Origin: UBA583 sp964429995
Lineage (GTDB): Archaea; Nanobdellota; Nanobdellia; Woesearchaeales; UBA583
Direction: 5' to 3'
Assembly (NCBI GenBank): GCA_964429995.1
Contig: CAYSDY010000001.1
Location: 62,001 to 126,000, forward strand
DNA: 64,000 nt
Shown here in pieces: positions 53,941-62,479 of this stretch. The position numbers were made by a program, and so were the translations under genes. Numbering within the stretch: the first letter of the stretch is position 1; the number at the start of each line of letters is the position of its first letter. The notes under the pieces were generated by a model that worked only from the letters and a program-made list of their open reading frames with translations, was not told where the DNA came from and did no database searches.

Positions 53941-55854
53941 TTATTGAAGCCTTACTGATTCAAGGTTTTCAGGACAATATATTTTTGCATTTGGGAATAT
54001 CTTTTTTGCAACATTTGCAAAATATTTTATTTTTGTAATTTCACCGTGATTTAATATCATTTTTTTAGGTTTAACAGATATTGTTGATACAAATTTTTTA
54101 CTAAAAAACAGATCTGAATGACCAGAAAATGCTCCTTTCATCTCATACACAGACATTTCTACTTTCACTTTATCTTCTGCACTTCCAGTATTGCTAATCA
54201 ATATCTCTTTTTGACCATCTTTAATACGCCTTCCAAGACTACCTTCTGCCTGATAACCTACAAAAATTATTGCATTATTGCTACTTGTTGCAAATCTTTT
54301 AAAATATTCTACAGAAGTTCCACCGTTAAGCATACCAGATGTTGCAAGCACTACTGCAGGCTTTGAACTTTGAAATATAGCTTCTCTTTCAACAGATGAT
54401 CCAACTCTTTTAAAGTTTGGAATTGTAAAAGGATTATCTCCTTTAAGTATTCGTGTTTTTAAGACCTTGTTTAAAAATTCTGGATAAGCTGTATGAATTG
54501 CTGTAACTTCCCAAACCATACCATCAATAAATACATCTAAATCTTCTGGGAGTCTACCCTGCTTAATTAGACTCTCTATTACCAAAAGCATTTCTTGTGC
54601 TCTTCCGATACCAAAAACTGGAATAAGAACTTTTCCTGATTTAACGTATCTATCAATAATTATTTTTAATAATTCTTCTTCTGCATCTGCTCTTTGCATT
54701 GCATAATCTTTTATTCCTGCAGATGTTGTTTCCATAAGAAGAGTTTCTAATCTTGGAAATTCTGTTTCTGAACGATTAAGCAATCTTTGATTGTTTGAGT
54801 AATTAAAATCTCCTGTATACATAAAATTGTGTTGTCCATTTCCTATATTTATATGACAGAATGCTGAACCTAATATATGACCCGAATTATAGAATGTTAA
54901 ACGGATATCAGGAGCTATGTCTGTCACTTCTTCAAATTCTAATGGAATTACATGTTTTATCATTTCCTTTATATCTTCAGCTCTGTATATTGAACCATTT
55001 TGCGAAGAGGAACTTGTTATTTTAATAAAATCTAATTGCGACAAGGCCATTAAATCTCTTGTTGGTTCTGTACAATAAATTGGACCTTTGTAATTCATCT
55101 TATAAAGATATGGCAATAACCCACAATGATCCATGTGTGCATGAGATATAACTATTGCATCAACATCTTCTAATTTAAAGTCTGGTGAATCAAGGTATGG
55201 AAATTCTTCTGGATTACCCATTTCAACAGATGGATCTATTCCGCAATCAAAAAGTATTCTTGATTCTGAAGTCTGAAGATAAATTGCTGATCTACCTATC
55301 TGAGAAGCACCTCCTAAAAATGTGACTCTTGACCATCCCTTAATCTTTCCTTTTGTCCATCCTCCATAAATTCTTTTACCAACTTTATTTAAAAATTTCC
55401 TTCTGTATTCTGATTCTTGATATTCAACAGAACGCATTGCATCTACAACAGAACTTCTTAATGGAGGAATCCTTTTTACAACTATTGACCACATTGTTTT
55501 TCTTTGTATCTCTTTAAGATTGTTTCCATCTTTTCCTACAGCAACTCCCACATTATCAACCTCAACTATAAGCTTACTTCTTGCTGTATCAAATTTAAGA
55601 TCCCCTATAACTACATCCTGAAAAATTTCTCTTACAATTTTTTCAGTATCTTCCTGTGAAGATAGCATCTGGGAATCAGACCTTAACTCTATTCTTTTTT
55701 TGTATTTTGAAACAAGTTTTCTTATCGTCTCTCTTCCAGAAAATAAAAAATTTCTACAATTTGTGTATACCACAAGATTTGCAGCCTCAAATTCAACAGA
55801 ACTCACCTTTTCTGATGGTAGTTCTTTCATTATCTCGTCTAAGATTTTAACCAT
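53941..55854 (-). CDS. aCPSF1, KH-containing beta-CASP ribonuclease
   Basis: A 637-residue archaeal homologue of CPSF73, the 3'-end processing and transcription-termination nuclease. The N-terminus has two KH-like domains (G-V-A-V-G-K-D-G-N-N-L-K near 97-108). The metallo-beta-lactamase domain has S-H-A-H-M-D-H-C near 236-243 and later H-I-L-G-S-A, G-D-F-N-Y; the beta-CASP part shows A-T-S-G-M-L-N-G-G and N-H-G-E at the end. All metal ligands are present. In studied archaea this enzyme terminates transcription at U-rich sites. It may act on the repeat-rich 3' ends noted here. Confidence 0.95.
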   Translation of the reverse strand: MVKILDEIMKELPSEKVSSVEFEAANLVVYTNCRNFLFSGRETIRKLVSKYKKRIELRSDSQMLSSQEDTEKIVREIFQDVVIGDLKFDTARSKLIVEVDNVGVAVGKDGNNLKEIQRKTMWSIVVKRIPPLRSSVVDAMRSVEYQESEYRRKFLNKVGKRIYGGWTKGKIKGWSRVTFLGGASQIGRSAIYLQTSESRILFDCGIDPSVEMGNPEEFPYLDSPDFKLEDVDAIVISHAHMDHCGLLPYLYKMNYKGPIYCTEPTRDLMALSQLDFIKITSSSSQNGSIYRAEDIKEMIKHVIPLEFEEVTDIAPDIRLTFYNSGHILGSAFCHINIGNGQHNFMYTGDFNYSNNQRLLNRSETEFPRLETLLMETTSAGIKDYAMQRADAEEELLKIIIDRYVKSGKVLIPVFGIGRAQEMLLVIESLIKQGRLPEDLDVFIDGMVWEVTAIHTAYPEFLNKVLKTRILKGDNPFTIPNFKRVGSSVEREAIFQSSKPAVVLATSGMLNGGTSVEYFKRFATSSNNAIIFVGYQAEGSLGRRIKDGQKEILISNTGSAEDKVKVEMSVYEMKGAFSGHSDLFFSKKFVSTISVKPKKMILNHGEITKIKYFANVAKKIFPNAKIYCPENLESVRLQ

Positions 55855-56062
55855 TTTTATGATATAAAATTAATTTAGTGAAATCAACACTTTTTAAAAA
55901 ATAGTTTGTTGAAATATTATATTGTGTATACATTTATTTATAAAATTTTACTTTTATAAAACATTATGAATTTTATTGGTTTGCATTTCTCTTATATTTT
56001 ATATGAGTTAATTCACCAAATAACTGATTAATTTTTTAAATAGATAAACCGTTGAATATGTT

Positions 56063-56527
56063 ATGGCTGAAAAGTTTCATATTATAGGAGAGATGATATT
56101 TAAGTTTAATGAAATAGAGTTTTATTTCAAACAAATAATCATCAAATATCTAAAACCAGAACAAAAATTTGATAAATTTTACTCCCAAGTATTGTTTAAT
56201 AATTCTATTATATCTTTTTCGGCAAAAATAAAATTGTTTCAAAATATAAACAATGAAATGGAATGGATAACTGGTAAAAAACTTGATGAGTTGATTAGAT
56301 TTGTTTATTATCTAAACAATGTAAGAAATTCACTTGTACACACCGAAAATGCGATAGAATTTGAAAAAGATGAAAAAGGAAACATTATCAATGCTTATGA
56401 TATAATTGATTTTTTTAAAACAGATGGAAGTTTAAATGTGTTAAGGATTAATGAAGTATATAAAATTTTTAATGAAAGATATTTAAAAATTAAAAAAGAA
56501 TTGCTAAAAATATATAATGAGATCTAA
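56063..56527 (+). CDS. HEPN-like protein with RNSLVH motif
   Basis: A 154-residue, nearly all-helical protein. Residues 88-93 read R-N-S-L-V-H, which is the R-x4-6-H motif of HEPN ribonucleases, placed in a helix after V-Y-Y-L-N-N-V. The rest agrees with a four-helix HEPN core followed by a charged helical end. HEPN proteins are often toxins or defence effectors. No MNT partner is adjacent, so it would be a stand-alone HEPN; it may also be a non-toxic relative. Convergent with the next gene. Confidence 0.6.
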   Translation: MAEKFHIIGEMIFKFNEIEFYFKQIIIKYLKPEQKFDKFYSQVLFNNSIISFSAKIKLFQNINNEMEWITGKKLDELIRFVYYLNNVRNSLVHTENAIEFEKDEKGNIINAYDIIDFFKTDGSLNVLRINEVYKIFNERYLKIKKELLKIYNEI

Positions 56528-56537
56528 TGATGTTAAA

Positions 56538-57182
56538 TCAATACTCCATTACATCTTTTGAATATATTTCTTTCCTTAAGACATTAACTGCCTTTAAGAT
56601 ATCCATACTTCTTGAAAGACTCATTTTACCACCAGTGTTAAATGCCTTAAAATGAAGGTTGTTTGATGATATAAAAAGTATATCACCATTGTAACGAATT
56701 AGCCAATTAAGGCAATCTTGTCCCTTAGTTTCAAGGATTCTTGTAAGGTAATGATTGTTTGTAAATATATTTACTCTTCCATAATTTTTTTCAACATTAC
56801 CTTCTGATTTTATCAAATGTTCATGTGGAATAAAGACTCTAAGATTTAAAACCTGAGTGTAAGACAAACCCTCTTTTATTAGATAAAAAAATAATTCACA
56901 TTTTGTGTTTTCGAGCTGAAATTTTACAATATTGAAACATTTACTATAATTTAATCTTTCTTTTTTGCCTAAACGTTTGTATTCTCTGTCCAAAATCACC
57001 TTATTATGAGATGTAAAATATCCTTTTCTTACATAAGAACCTTTAACAGTGTGTGTAAAATGCCTTAAAAAATGATTGTTTACCTTAAAAGAATTCAAAA
57101 GAAATTGAACATAATAACTTTGATAAAATATGAATATACTTATGATCGCAAATACCGATAAAAGGATACCCAAAAAGTTCAT
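56538..57182 (-). CDS. Membrane-anchored protein, unassigned
   Basis: A 214-residue protein with one N-terminal transmembrane helix (G-I-L-L-S-V-F-A-I-I-S-I-F-I-F) and a soluble domain of mixed helix and strand rich in Asn, Lys and aromatic residues. It has three or four cysteines but no visible metal motif. I do not recognise a family. It is separated from the coiled-coil gene upstream by about 100 bases. Confidence 0.55.
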   Translation of the reverse strand: MNFLGILLSVFAIISIFIFYQSYYVQFLLNSFKVNNHFLRHFTHTVKGSYVRKGYFTSHNKVILDREYKRLGKKERLNYSKCFNIVKFQLENTKCELFFYLIKEGLSYTQVLNLRVFIPHEHLIKSEGNVEKNYGRVNIFTNNHYLTRILETKGQDCLNWLIRYNGDILFISSNNLHFKAFNTGGKMSLSRSMDILKAVNVLRKEIYSKDVMEY

Positions 57183-57288
57183 AATTATTAATTAATGATT
57201 TGCTTTTTTAAATTTTACTGAAAAATATCTTCTTTTTGGTTTATTTTTATCAAAAATTTAATTTTTTTTAGAAAAATATTGTTATTTT

Positions 57289-58161
57289 TTATTTTCTTTG
57301 AAACATCAATAAGTCTTCTGTTGTAAGTACTCCACCTTTTTTCATAAGCTTGTCTTCAACTTCTTTTCTTTTCTGTTTCAATTCCTTATCAATATTCTTC
57401 TTTTTATGGATTGGCGATTCACCAAGACTTAAAACTAAATCTGATTCTTTTTTGAAAAGATCCTTTAAGTTTTTGCCTAAATCTGAATACTTCTTTTTAC
57501 TTTCCCTGAATTCTTCAAATGCCTTTTTCTTTTCATCTCTAAATACATCAATCTGTTTGTATCTTTTTTTCTTTTCTTTGGATATAAGTCTTATCTGTTT
57601 ATACAAAGATCTTACTTTTCTTTCAGTATTGATATATTTTTTTTTAATTTTCCTTAATTCAGCTTTAACAAATCTAAATTCGTTATCTGATTCATTACTA
57701 ATATTGCCTTCAAGCTTTGATAAAGATTCTTTGACTTCCTGGATCTTCTTAATAAGTTCTGCCTCTTTTTCTAAGGATAGAACCTGTGTCTGAAGTTTTA
57801 AGTCAAGTTTTTTTATCTCTTTTTTTGCTTTATCTGCAGAAATTGTCTTAACCACTGGCTTTTTATCTGTTTTTGAATTATCCTTTAAACCTTCAAATTT
57901 TTCTGTAAGCTCTTTTAACTTATCATCAAATTCAATTAATTCTACTTTTTTAGCATCAAGACTTTTATTGATGTCATCAAGATTTGATTCTGATTCTATC
58001 TTTTTTATTTCTTCATATAGAATATTAATCTGGTTTGCCAAATCCTCACCTTTTTGAAAGTGTAGCTCTTTTTCTTCTTTTTGTTTTGAAAAATCGGATT
58101 TGATATTTTTAATATCATCCCTTATTTTTTTCAATTCTTCCCGAATTGCCCCTTTATCCAT
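57289..58161 (-). CDS. Long coiled-coil protein (COG1340-like)
   Basis: A 290-residue Lys/Glu-rich protein that is predicted to be helical throughout, with heptad patterns in two main blocks (about 5-100 and 115-235) and a short end M-K-K-G-G-V-L-T-T-E-D-L-L-M-F-Q, which is the conserved C-terminal tail of archaeal coiled-coil proteins of this group. Such proteins often stand beside ribosomal protein genes, as here: it follows P1, L10 and L1 on the same strand. A role in ribosome-associated work is suggested but not shown. Confidence 0.75.
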   Translation of the reverse strand: MDKGAIREELKKIRDDIKNIKSDFSKQKEEKELHFQKGEDLANQINILYEEIKKIESESNLDDINKSLDAKKVELIEFDDKLKELTEKFEGLKDNSKTDKKPVVKTISADKAKKEIKKLDLKLQTQVLSLEKEAELIKKIQEVKESLSKLEGNISNESDNEFRFVKAELRKIKKKYINTERKVRSLYKQIRLISKEKKKRYKQIDVFRDEKKKAFEEFRESKKKYSDLGKNLKDLFKKESDLVLSLGESPIHKKKNIDKELKQKRKEVEDKLMKKGGVLTTEDLLMFQRK

Positions 58162-58195
58162 TTGTTATTATATAAATGAGTAAGTTTGTTCGTAA

Positions 58196-58495
58196 TTAAA
58201 ATAATGAACCCAACCCTGCGGCTGCATCAACTTCTGGAGCTTCTTCTTTCTTTTTTTCTTCTTTCTTTTCTGCAGAAGGTGCTGGACCTGCTGAAGAAAC
58301 TGGTGCTGCAACTGAAACAACGGAAGATTCCGCTATTACTTTTGCTACATCAACACCATCTAAAGCTGCAAGTAATGACTTTACTTTTGCAGCATCTACT
58401 TCTACTCCTGCAGCTTTTAGAACAGCAGAAACATTACTTTCTGTTAATTCTTTTCCTGCCTTGTTTAATAACATAACACTATAAATGTATTCCAT
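58196..58495 (-). CDS. rpl12: 50S ribosomal protein P1 (L12ae)
   Basis: A 99-residue acidic stalk protein. It opens with M-E-Y-I-Y-S-V-M-L-L-N-K-A-G-K-E, has the helical dimerisation part, an Ala/Pro/Glu/Lys hinge and the end A-A-A-G-L-G-S-L-F, which contacts translation factors. Length and order agree with archaeal P1. The operon is L1-L10-P1 followed by a coiled-coil gene. Confidence 0.96.
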   Translation of the reverse strand: MEYIYSVMLLNKAGKELTESNVSAVLKAAGVEVDAAKVKSLLAALDGVDVAKVIAESSVVSVAAPVSSAGPAPSAEKKEEKKKEEAPEVDAAAGLGSLF

Positions 58496-58536
58496 TTTCG
58501 TTTTTAAATTTTTAAATTTTCATATAAATTGTTTTA

Positions 58537-59538
58537 TCAGAAAAATCCTGAGAAATCAACATCTTTCGATGAGGCATCATTAGATGAGCCTGATTCTTCT
58601 GCTTTAGGCACTTCATTAGCACTTGAAACTTCTTGTGCAACTGATTCAAAAGATAAACCAGCAGGCCTTAAATCTGTGGGCAATACGTTTGCAACACCTA
58701 ACATTTGAGAGTTTGCTTTTGCAAAAAGACGATTTACTGTATCTTTTGATATGTAATCAATACCAACACCTAAACCTAAAGCTGACTTACCTGCATTGCC
58801 TATTATAACTTTAATATTTTCTTTTGTAAAGTAATTAATACCTATAGATAACTTGAAACAATCAAGTGCAGATGACTTAAGACTACTCAAAATTGCCTCA
58901 TCATCTATATCAAGAACATTTCTTCTATATATAGTGCCAGCTTCGTATATGGACTTTATATTAAGACCCACTTCCATAGGTTCAATCTGTAATCTTGCAA
59001 GTATACCTGCAAGTTTACTTGATATTACATCTCCTTCTTTAGCAACAATACAGTCCTCTTTTATTTCTACTTTTCCTGCATTTATACCTGCCTTAATTTT
59101 AAAAGAACCTAATTCTCCTATTATAGGACCTGGAGCAAAACCTGTAGGACCTGCTGGAACTACAATATTTGTTGGTGCAATCTGACCTGCCCTTGCAGGA
59201 GCACTTGATTTATTCTTCTTTACGAATTTATAAATTGTAAATGGATTGCTGTTTGTAAAAATCAAACCTATAATTCCATGTACAGAATCCATAAGATTTC
59301 TTATCCCTTTGTGATCAGATTCAAGCTTTGACAAAACAAGTTCTATAATATTCTTTTTTACAATTAAAACTTCAGCCTTACTCTTTAATGAACTTCTTAT
59401 TCTTTGAAATTGTGGAGCAGGTAACCCAGAAACATCTACAACACCAATTATAGAATATGTTTTTGCAAGTTTTTCAATTCTATCTGCAAATTCTTTATTC
59501 CTTGGGCTTATTTTTGCCTTATATTTACCTGTTTCCAT
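58537..59538 (-). CDS. rpl10: 50S ribosomal protein L10 (P0)
   Basis: A 333-residue stalk base protein. The L10 domain starts K-I-S-P-R-N-K-E-F, with D-V-S-G-L-P-A-P-Q-F-Q near 36-46, and the archaeal insertion domain shows A-P-A-R-A-G-Q-I-A-P-T-N-I-V-V-P-A-G-P-T. The C-terminal helices that bind P1 dimers are present. The tail ends D-F-S-G-F-F, a slightly altered form of the factor-binding end. It has an archaeal P0 length. Confidence 0.96.
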   Translation of the reverse strand: METGKYKAKISPRNKEFADRIEKLAKTYSIIGVVDVSGLPAPQFQRIRSSLKSKAEVLIVKKNIIELVLSKLESDHKGIRNLMDSVHGIIGLIFTNSNPFTIYKFVKKNKSSAPARAGQIAPTNIVVPAGPTGFAPGPIIGELGSFKIKAGINAGKVEIKEDCIVAKEGDVISSKLAGILARLQIEPMEVGLNIKSIYEAGTIYRRNVLDIDDEAILSSLKSSALDCFKLSIGINYFTKENIKVIIGNAGKSALGLGVGIDYISKDTVNRLFAKANSQMLGVANVLPTDLRPAGLSFESVAQEVSSANEVPKAEESGSSNDASSKDVDFSGFF

Positions 59539-59539
59539 T

Positions 59540-60190
59540 TTATAACTCCACCAACTTACCCATTGTAAGTTTTAAATTCATGTTTTTTAAATTATTCTCA
59601 TGGCCAGATAAATTATGTATCAAAACATCATAAATATGAGCAATGTTTTTGGCAATTACCGAATCACTTTCTGTTTCAGCACCAACAGATACCTGTAAAA
59701 CAAGATTCTTCCTTGTTTGAAGATGTGCTGTTTTCTGTATTTTTTCCTCAAGCTCTTTTAATGGAGTCTTTGATGTTATAATCATACCTAACTTTGGAGA
59801 TGGCATTTTACTCATAGGACCTAAAAAACGACCCAATATCTGAGCAAACTGAGGCATTAGATTTGCCTGAACAACAAATTTATCATAAGTATGAGATAAT
59901 TCTCTTATGTTTTTCATGTTCCCTTTTAAAGCAAGTAATTCATCTGAATAAATAACTTTATCAAATACCTGTTCTGCACCAGTTATAGAATGATCTATAA
60001 CAGCCATAATTTTATATTTTTTAGGTTTTACTTTACAATCAAGCAAAACACCTACATCAACCTTGCTCTCTGGTTTTTTTAGATCAAGGTTTTTAAGATT
60101 TATAACAAGGTCAAATGTTTGCGGAAAATTCCTTTTTTTTGAATCTTCCCTGACCTGCTTAATTTTAGTTTTTAAATGTTCTATTTCCAC
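59540..60190 (-). CDS. rpl1: 50S ribosomal protein L1
   Basis: A 216-residue L1 protein of the mobile stalk. It includes the family stretch F-D-L-V-I-N-L-K-N-L-D-L near 25-36, G-R-F-L-G-P-M-S-K-M-P-S-P near 125, and the C-terminal domain with V-G-A-E. The start is a GTG preceded by a strong Shine-Dalgarno site. In many archaea L11 precedes L1; here it is not in the window. The gene leads the operon L1-L10-P1. L1 is known to repress its own mRNA in several archaea. Confidence 0.95.
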   Translation of the reverse strand: MEIEHLKTKIKQVREDSKKRNFPQTFDLVINLKNLDLKKPESKVDVGVLLDCKVKPKKYKIMAVIDHSITGAEQVFDKVIYSDELLALKGNMKNIRELSHTYDKFVVQANLMPQFAQILGRFLGPMSKMPSPKLGMIITSKTPLKELEEKIQKTAHLQTRKNLVLQVSVGAETESDSVIAKNIAHIYDVLIHNLSGHENNLKNMNLKLTMGKLVEL

Positions 60191-60195
60191 TTTCT

Positions 60196-60206
60196 CCTCC
60201 TATAAA
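60196..60206 (-). promoter_or_regulatory. Shine-Dalgarno site of the L1 gene
   Basis: TATAGGAGGAGAAA lies 4-8 bases before the GTG start. It decides the start codon and shows that SD-led initiation is used for this operon. A TATA-like AAATATTTTATA precedes it. Confidence 0.75.
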
Positions 60207-60368
60207 TATTTTATAGTCTACACAGAGTGTATACTATTTAGGAATGAAATTTGATTTATAAACTTTGTTTATTTGTTAATGTCCTAAAAAAAGATTGAAA
60301 TAAAATTATTTGATACAAATTTAAAAAACAAAAGCATATAATATTTTAACGTTCTATTTAATTAAAAT

Positions 60369-61280
60369 ATGAACAAACAAGAAAAATTTGCGTTAATAAC
60401 TGGGGCAATAGGGAACATTATTATGGCTTTTATAGCTTGGATTACATTTTATTATTCAAATTCTGAAGCAATTTTATTGGATGGAAATTATAGTTTTATT
60501 ATGTTTATTGGTATTATTATTGCTTTAAAACTTGCAACAATTAGAGCAATTAAAACTGAAACTTTTCCATTTGGACAATTCTTTTATGAATCACTATATG
60601 GGTTTATAAAAGGATTAATGATATTGGGCGTAATTTTAATTGCAGTTGTTACTGCAATAATCAGAATTATTTTTTATATTTATGGATTAACAGACAATAT
60701 ACCACAATTAAATCCTGAACCAATTATTTATTATGCAATATCTGTAGGTATTATTTGTTTTGCTTTGTCATTAAATTACAAAATTCAAAACAAAAAATTA
60801 AATGACTCTAGCATAATTTTAAAAACAGAACAAAAAGCTTCTTTTATAGATGGCATCTTATCATTTGGAATTGCATTAGGTGTAATTATGCTTGTGATTT
60901 TTTCAGGCAATGACAAAAACAGTTTTGTTCCATTTTTAGCAGATTCAATGTTTGTATTAATTCTATCAATCATGCTAATTAAAGAACCTATAAAAATTAT
61001 TAAAGAATCAATCATAGAATTGGCATCAGGAACATTACAAAATAAAAATACAAAAAAATATTTTGAAGATGTAATTGAAAAAAATAAATCTAAAAATTTG
61101 AAAATAAAAGATAAAATATTAAGCAAAAATGGAAGTAAATATACGATTATATTATATATTGAAAGTGAAGATGGAAATTATAAATTTAAAGATATGAAAA
61201 ATATGAAAAATAATATTGAGAAGGAAATTAAAAAATATTATGAATATATTGTTGTAGATATAATTCCATACATAAAATAA
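60369..61280 (+). CDS. Cation diffusion facilitator (CDF) family transporter
   Basis: A 303-residue membrane protein with five or six helices (about 8-25, 38-55, 72-100, 117-135, 160-178, 185-200) and a C-terminal soluble domain. The CDF landmarks are L-L-D-G-N-Y-S near 38 in helix 2, F-P-F-G-Q-F-F-Y-E-S in the loop (usual H-P-Y-G-H-x-x-x-E), and S-F-I-D-G-I-L-S-F-G in helix 5. Some metal ligands differ from those in zinc transporters, so the metal is not predictable. It is likely a divalent cation/proton exchanger. Confidence 0.82.
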   Translation: MNKQEKFALITGAIGNIIMAFIAWITFYYSNSEAILLDGNYSFIMFIGIIIALKLATIRAIKTETFPFGQFFYESLYGFIKGLMILGVILIAVVTAIIRIIFYIYGLTDNIPQLNPEPIIYYAISVGIICFALSLNYKIQNKKLNDSSIILKTEQKASFIDGILSFGIALGVIMLVIFSGNDKNSFVPFLADSMFVLILSIMLIKEPIKIIKESIIELASGTLQNKNTKKYFEDVIEKNKSKNLKIKDKILSKNGSKYTIILYIESEDGNYKFKDMKNMKNNIEKEIKKYYEYIVVDIIPYIK

Positions 61281-61384
61281 TTGAAATCTATTCTGTTTGT
61301 AATTTATCAAAATACAACTGTTATTTTTATTATTTTAAATAAAATAACACAAATCTTTAAAAATATAAAAACAAGTTTTATTTT

Positions 61385-62329
61385 ATGATTCTTACAAAAG
61401 ACAACTTATTAAGATTTGTCAGAGATAAAAAAGCTGTTACTCCTACAATGGTTGCAGATGTTTTTGAAACTACAACAATGATTGCATCTGCTGCATTGTC
61501 AGAACTTGCAAAGGATAATCTTGTTGCAATAACACATCTTAAACTATCTTCTTCCCCCTACTATTATGATATAAATCAAAAAGAAATTTTAATAGAAATA
61601 GGTTTAAAACATTATGGTAAATATGAAAAAGATGTTCTTGAAAAATTAAAAGATAAGGAAATTCTTGTAGATAATGCATTATCGATACAGGAAAGACTTG
61701 CAATAGAAAAAATTAAAGATTTTGCAATTCCTTTAACAATAGAAATAAATTCAAGAGAAATAAAATTTTGGATTTGGTTTTTAAGAGATATAAACAAAAC
61801 TAAAAAACAAATAATAGATGGAGTAAATGAGAGTAGTAAGACTTTAGAAAAAAACAATCAAGCTGATAATAATGTTAAAAAAACTGAATTAAAATCAAAT
61901 TATGAAATAAACAATTATGAAAACAAAAATGAAAAAAAACATCAACATGTATCAAAAGATCTAACAGGAATTAATACTAGAAACGTTGTACCTGAAAAAG
62001 ACTTATCCAAAAGACATGAATTAAAAACTGATTCTGATGATGAACGAAACATAGAAATATTTATTGATAATTTTTTTAGAAATAATTATCTTGCAATTGA
62101 TATAAAACAAAAAAACAATGATGGAGTTTTTTATAGTTTAAAATTAAAAGCAAGTAAAATAGAAGTTGAATTTGATGCTTTCTATTACTATAAAAAACCT
62201 ACACAAAATGATGTTATACAATTCTATACATCATCACTTAAACCTAAGATAATATTTGTACGTAATTGTCCCAAAATAATTTATAAATTCGCTGAAGGAG
62301 TTCCTAACATTACCATAGTTAATATATAG
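61385..62329 (+). CDS. Unassigned protein with N-terminal winged helix
   Basis: A 314-residue protein. Residues about 5-60 look like a winged helix-turn-helix (K-A-V-T-P-T-M-V-A-D-V-F...I-A-S-A-A-L-S-E-L-A-K-D-N-L-V). A helical linker region follows, then a low-complexity charged stretch (about 150-220), and a C-terminal alpha/beta domain with V-E-F-D-A-F-Y-Y-Y-K-K and P-K-I-I-F-V-R-N, which recalls a nuclease-like fold but with no sure catalytic residues. Its TAG stop is part of a repeat element. Similar architectures occur in other DPANN genomes, to my knowledge without known function. Confidence 0.6.
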   Translation: MILTKDNLLRFVRDKKAVTPTMVADVFETTTMIASAALSELAKDNLVAITHLKLSSSPYYYDINQKEILIEIGLKHYGKYEKDVLEKLKDKEILVDNALSIQERLAIEKIKDFAIPLTIEINSREIKFWIWFLRDINKTKKQIIDGVNESSKTLEKNNQADNNVKKTELKSNYEINNYENKNEKKHQHVSKDLTGINTRNVVPEKDLSKRHELKTDSDDERNIEIFIDNFFRNNYLAIDIKQKNNDGVFYSLKLKASKIEVEFDAFYYYKKPTQNDVIQFYTSSLKPKIIFVRNCPKIIYKFAEGVPNITIVNI

Positions 62330-62454
62330 AGAATTTTCAAAGGAATGATCAAAAATCGCAGTAAAAAAAATTTTGTGATAAATATCCCATTATTTATGGT
62401 TGGGATAACTCAAATTTTGCGATTTTTGTTTTATAGATTTTGTACAACCCTCTA
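62327..62454 (-). repeat. Family A hairpin repeat, module plus one arm
   Basis: On the plus strand it begins with the upstream gene's TAG stop and GAGAATTTTC, then AAAGGAATGATC, the 77-nt hairpin module (62351-62427, arms AAAAATCGCA/TGCGATTTTT) and TTTTATAGATTTTGTACAAC-CCTCTA at the far end. The right arm and palindrome are absent. The inner loop has a perfect 7-bp pair TATCCCA/TGGGATA. It is between convergent genes. Confidence 0.85.
62351..62427. repeat. 77-nt hairpin module variant
   Basis: Same end arms as at 16605 and 24762, but the core differs at several positions (TATCCCA...TGGGATA in place of TACCCCA...TGTGGATA), so it is an older or separately evolved copy. Confidence 0.82.
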
Positions 62455-62479
62455 TTATTTTAACAAAACAATTATTCTT

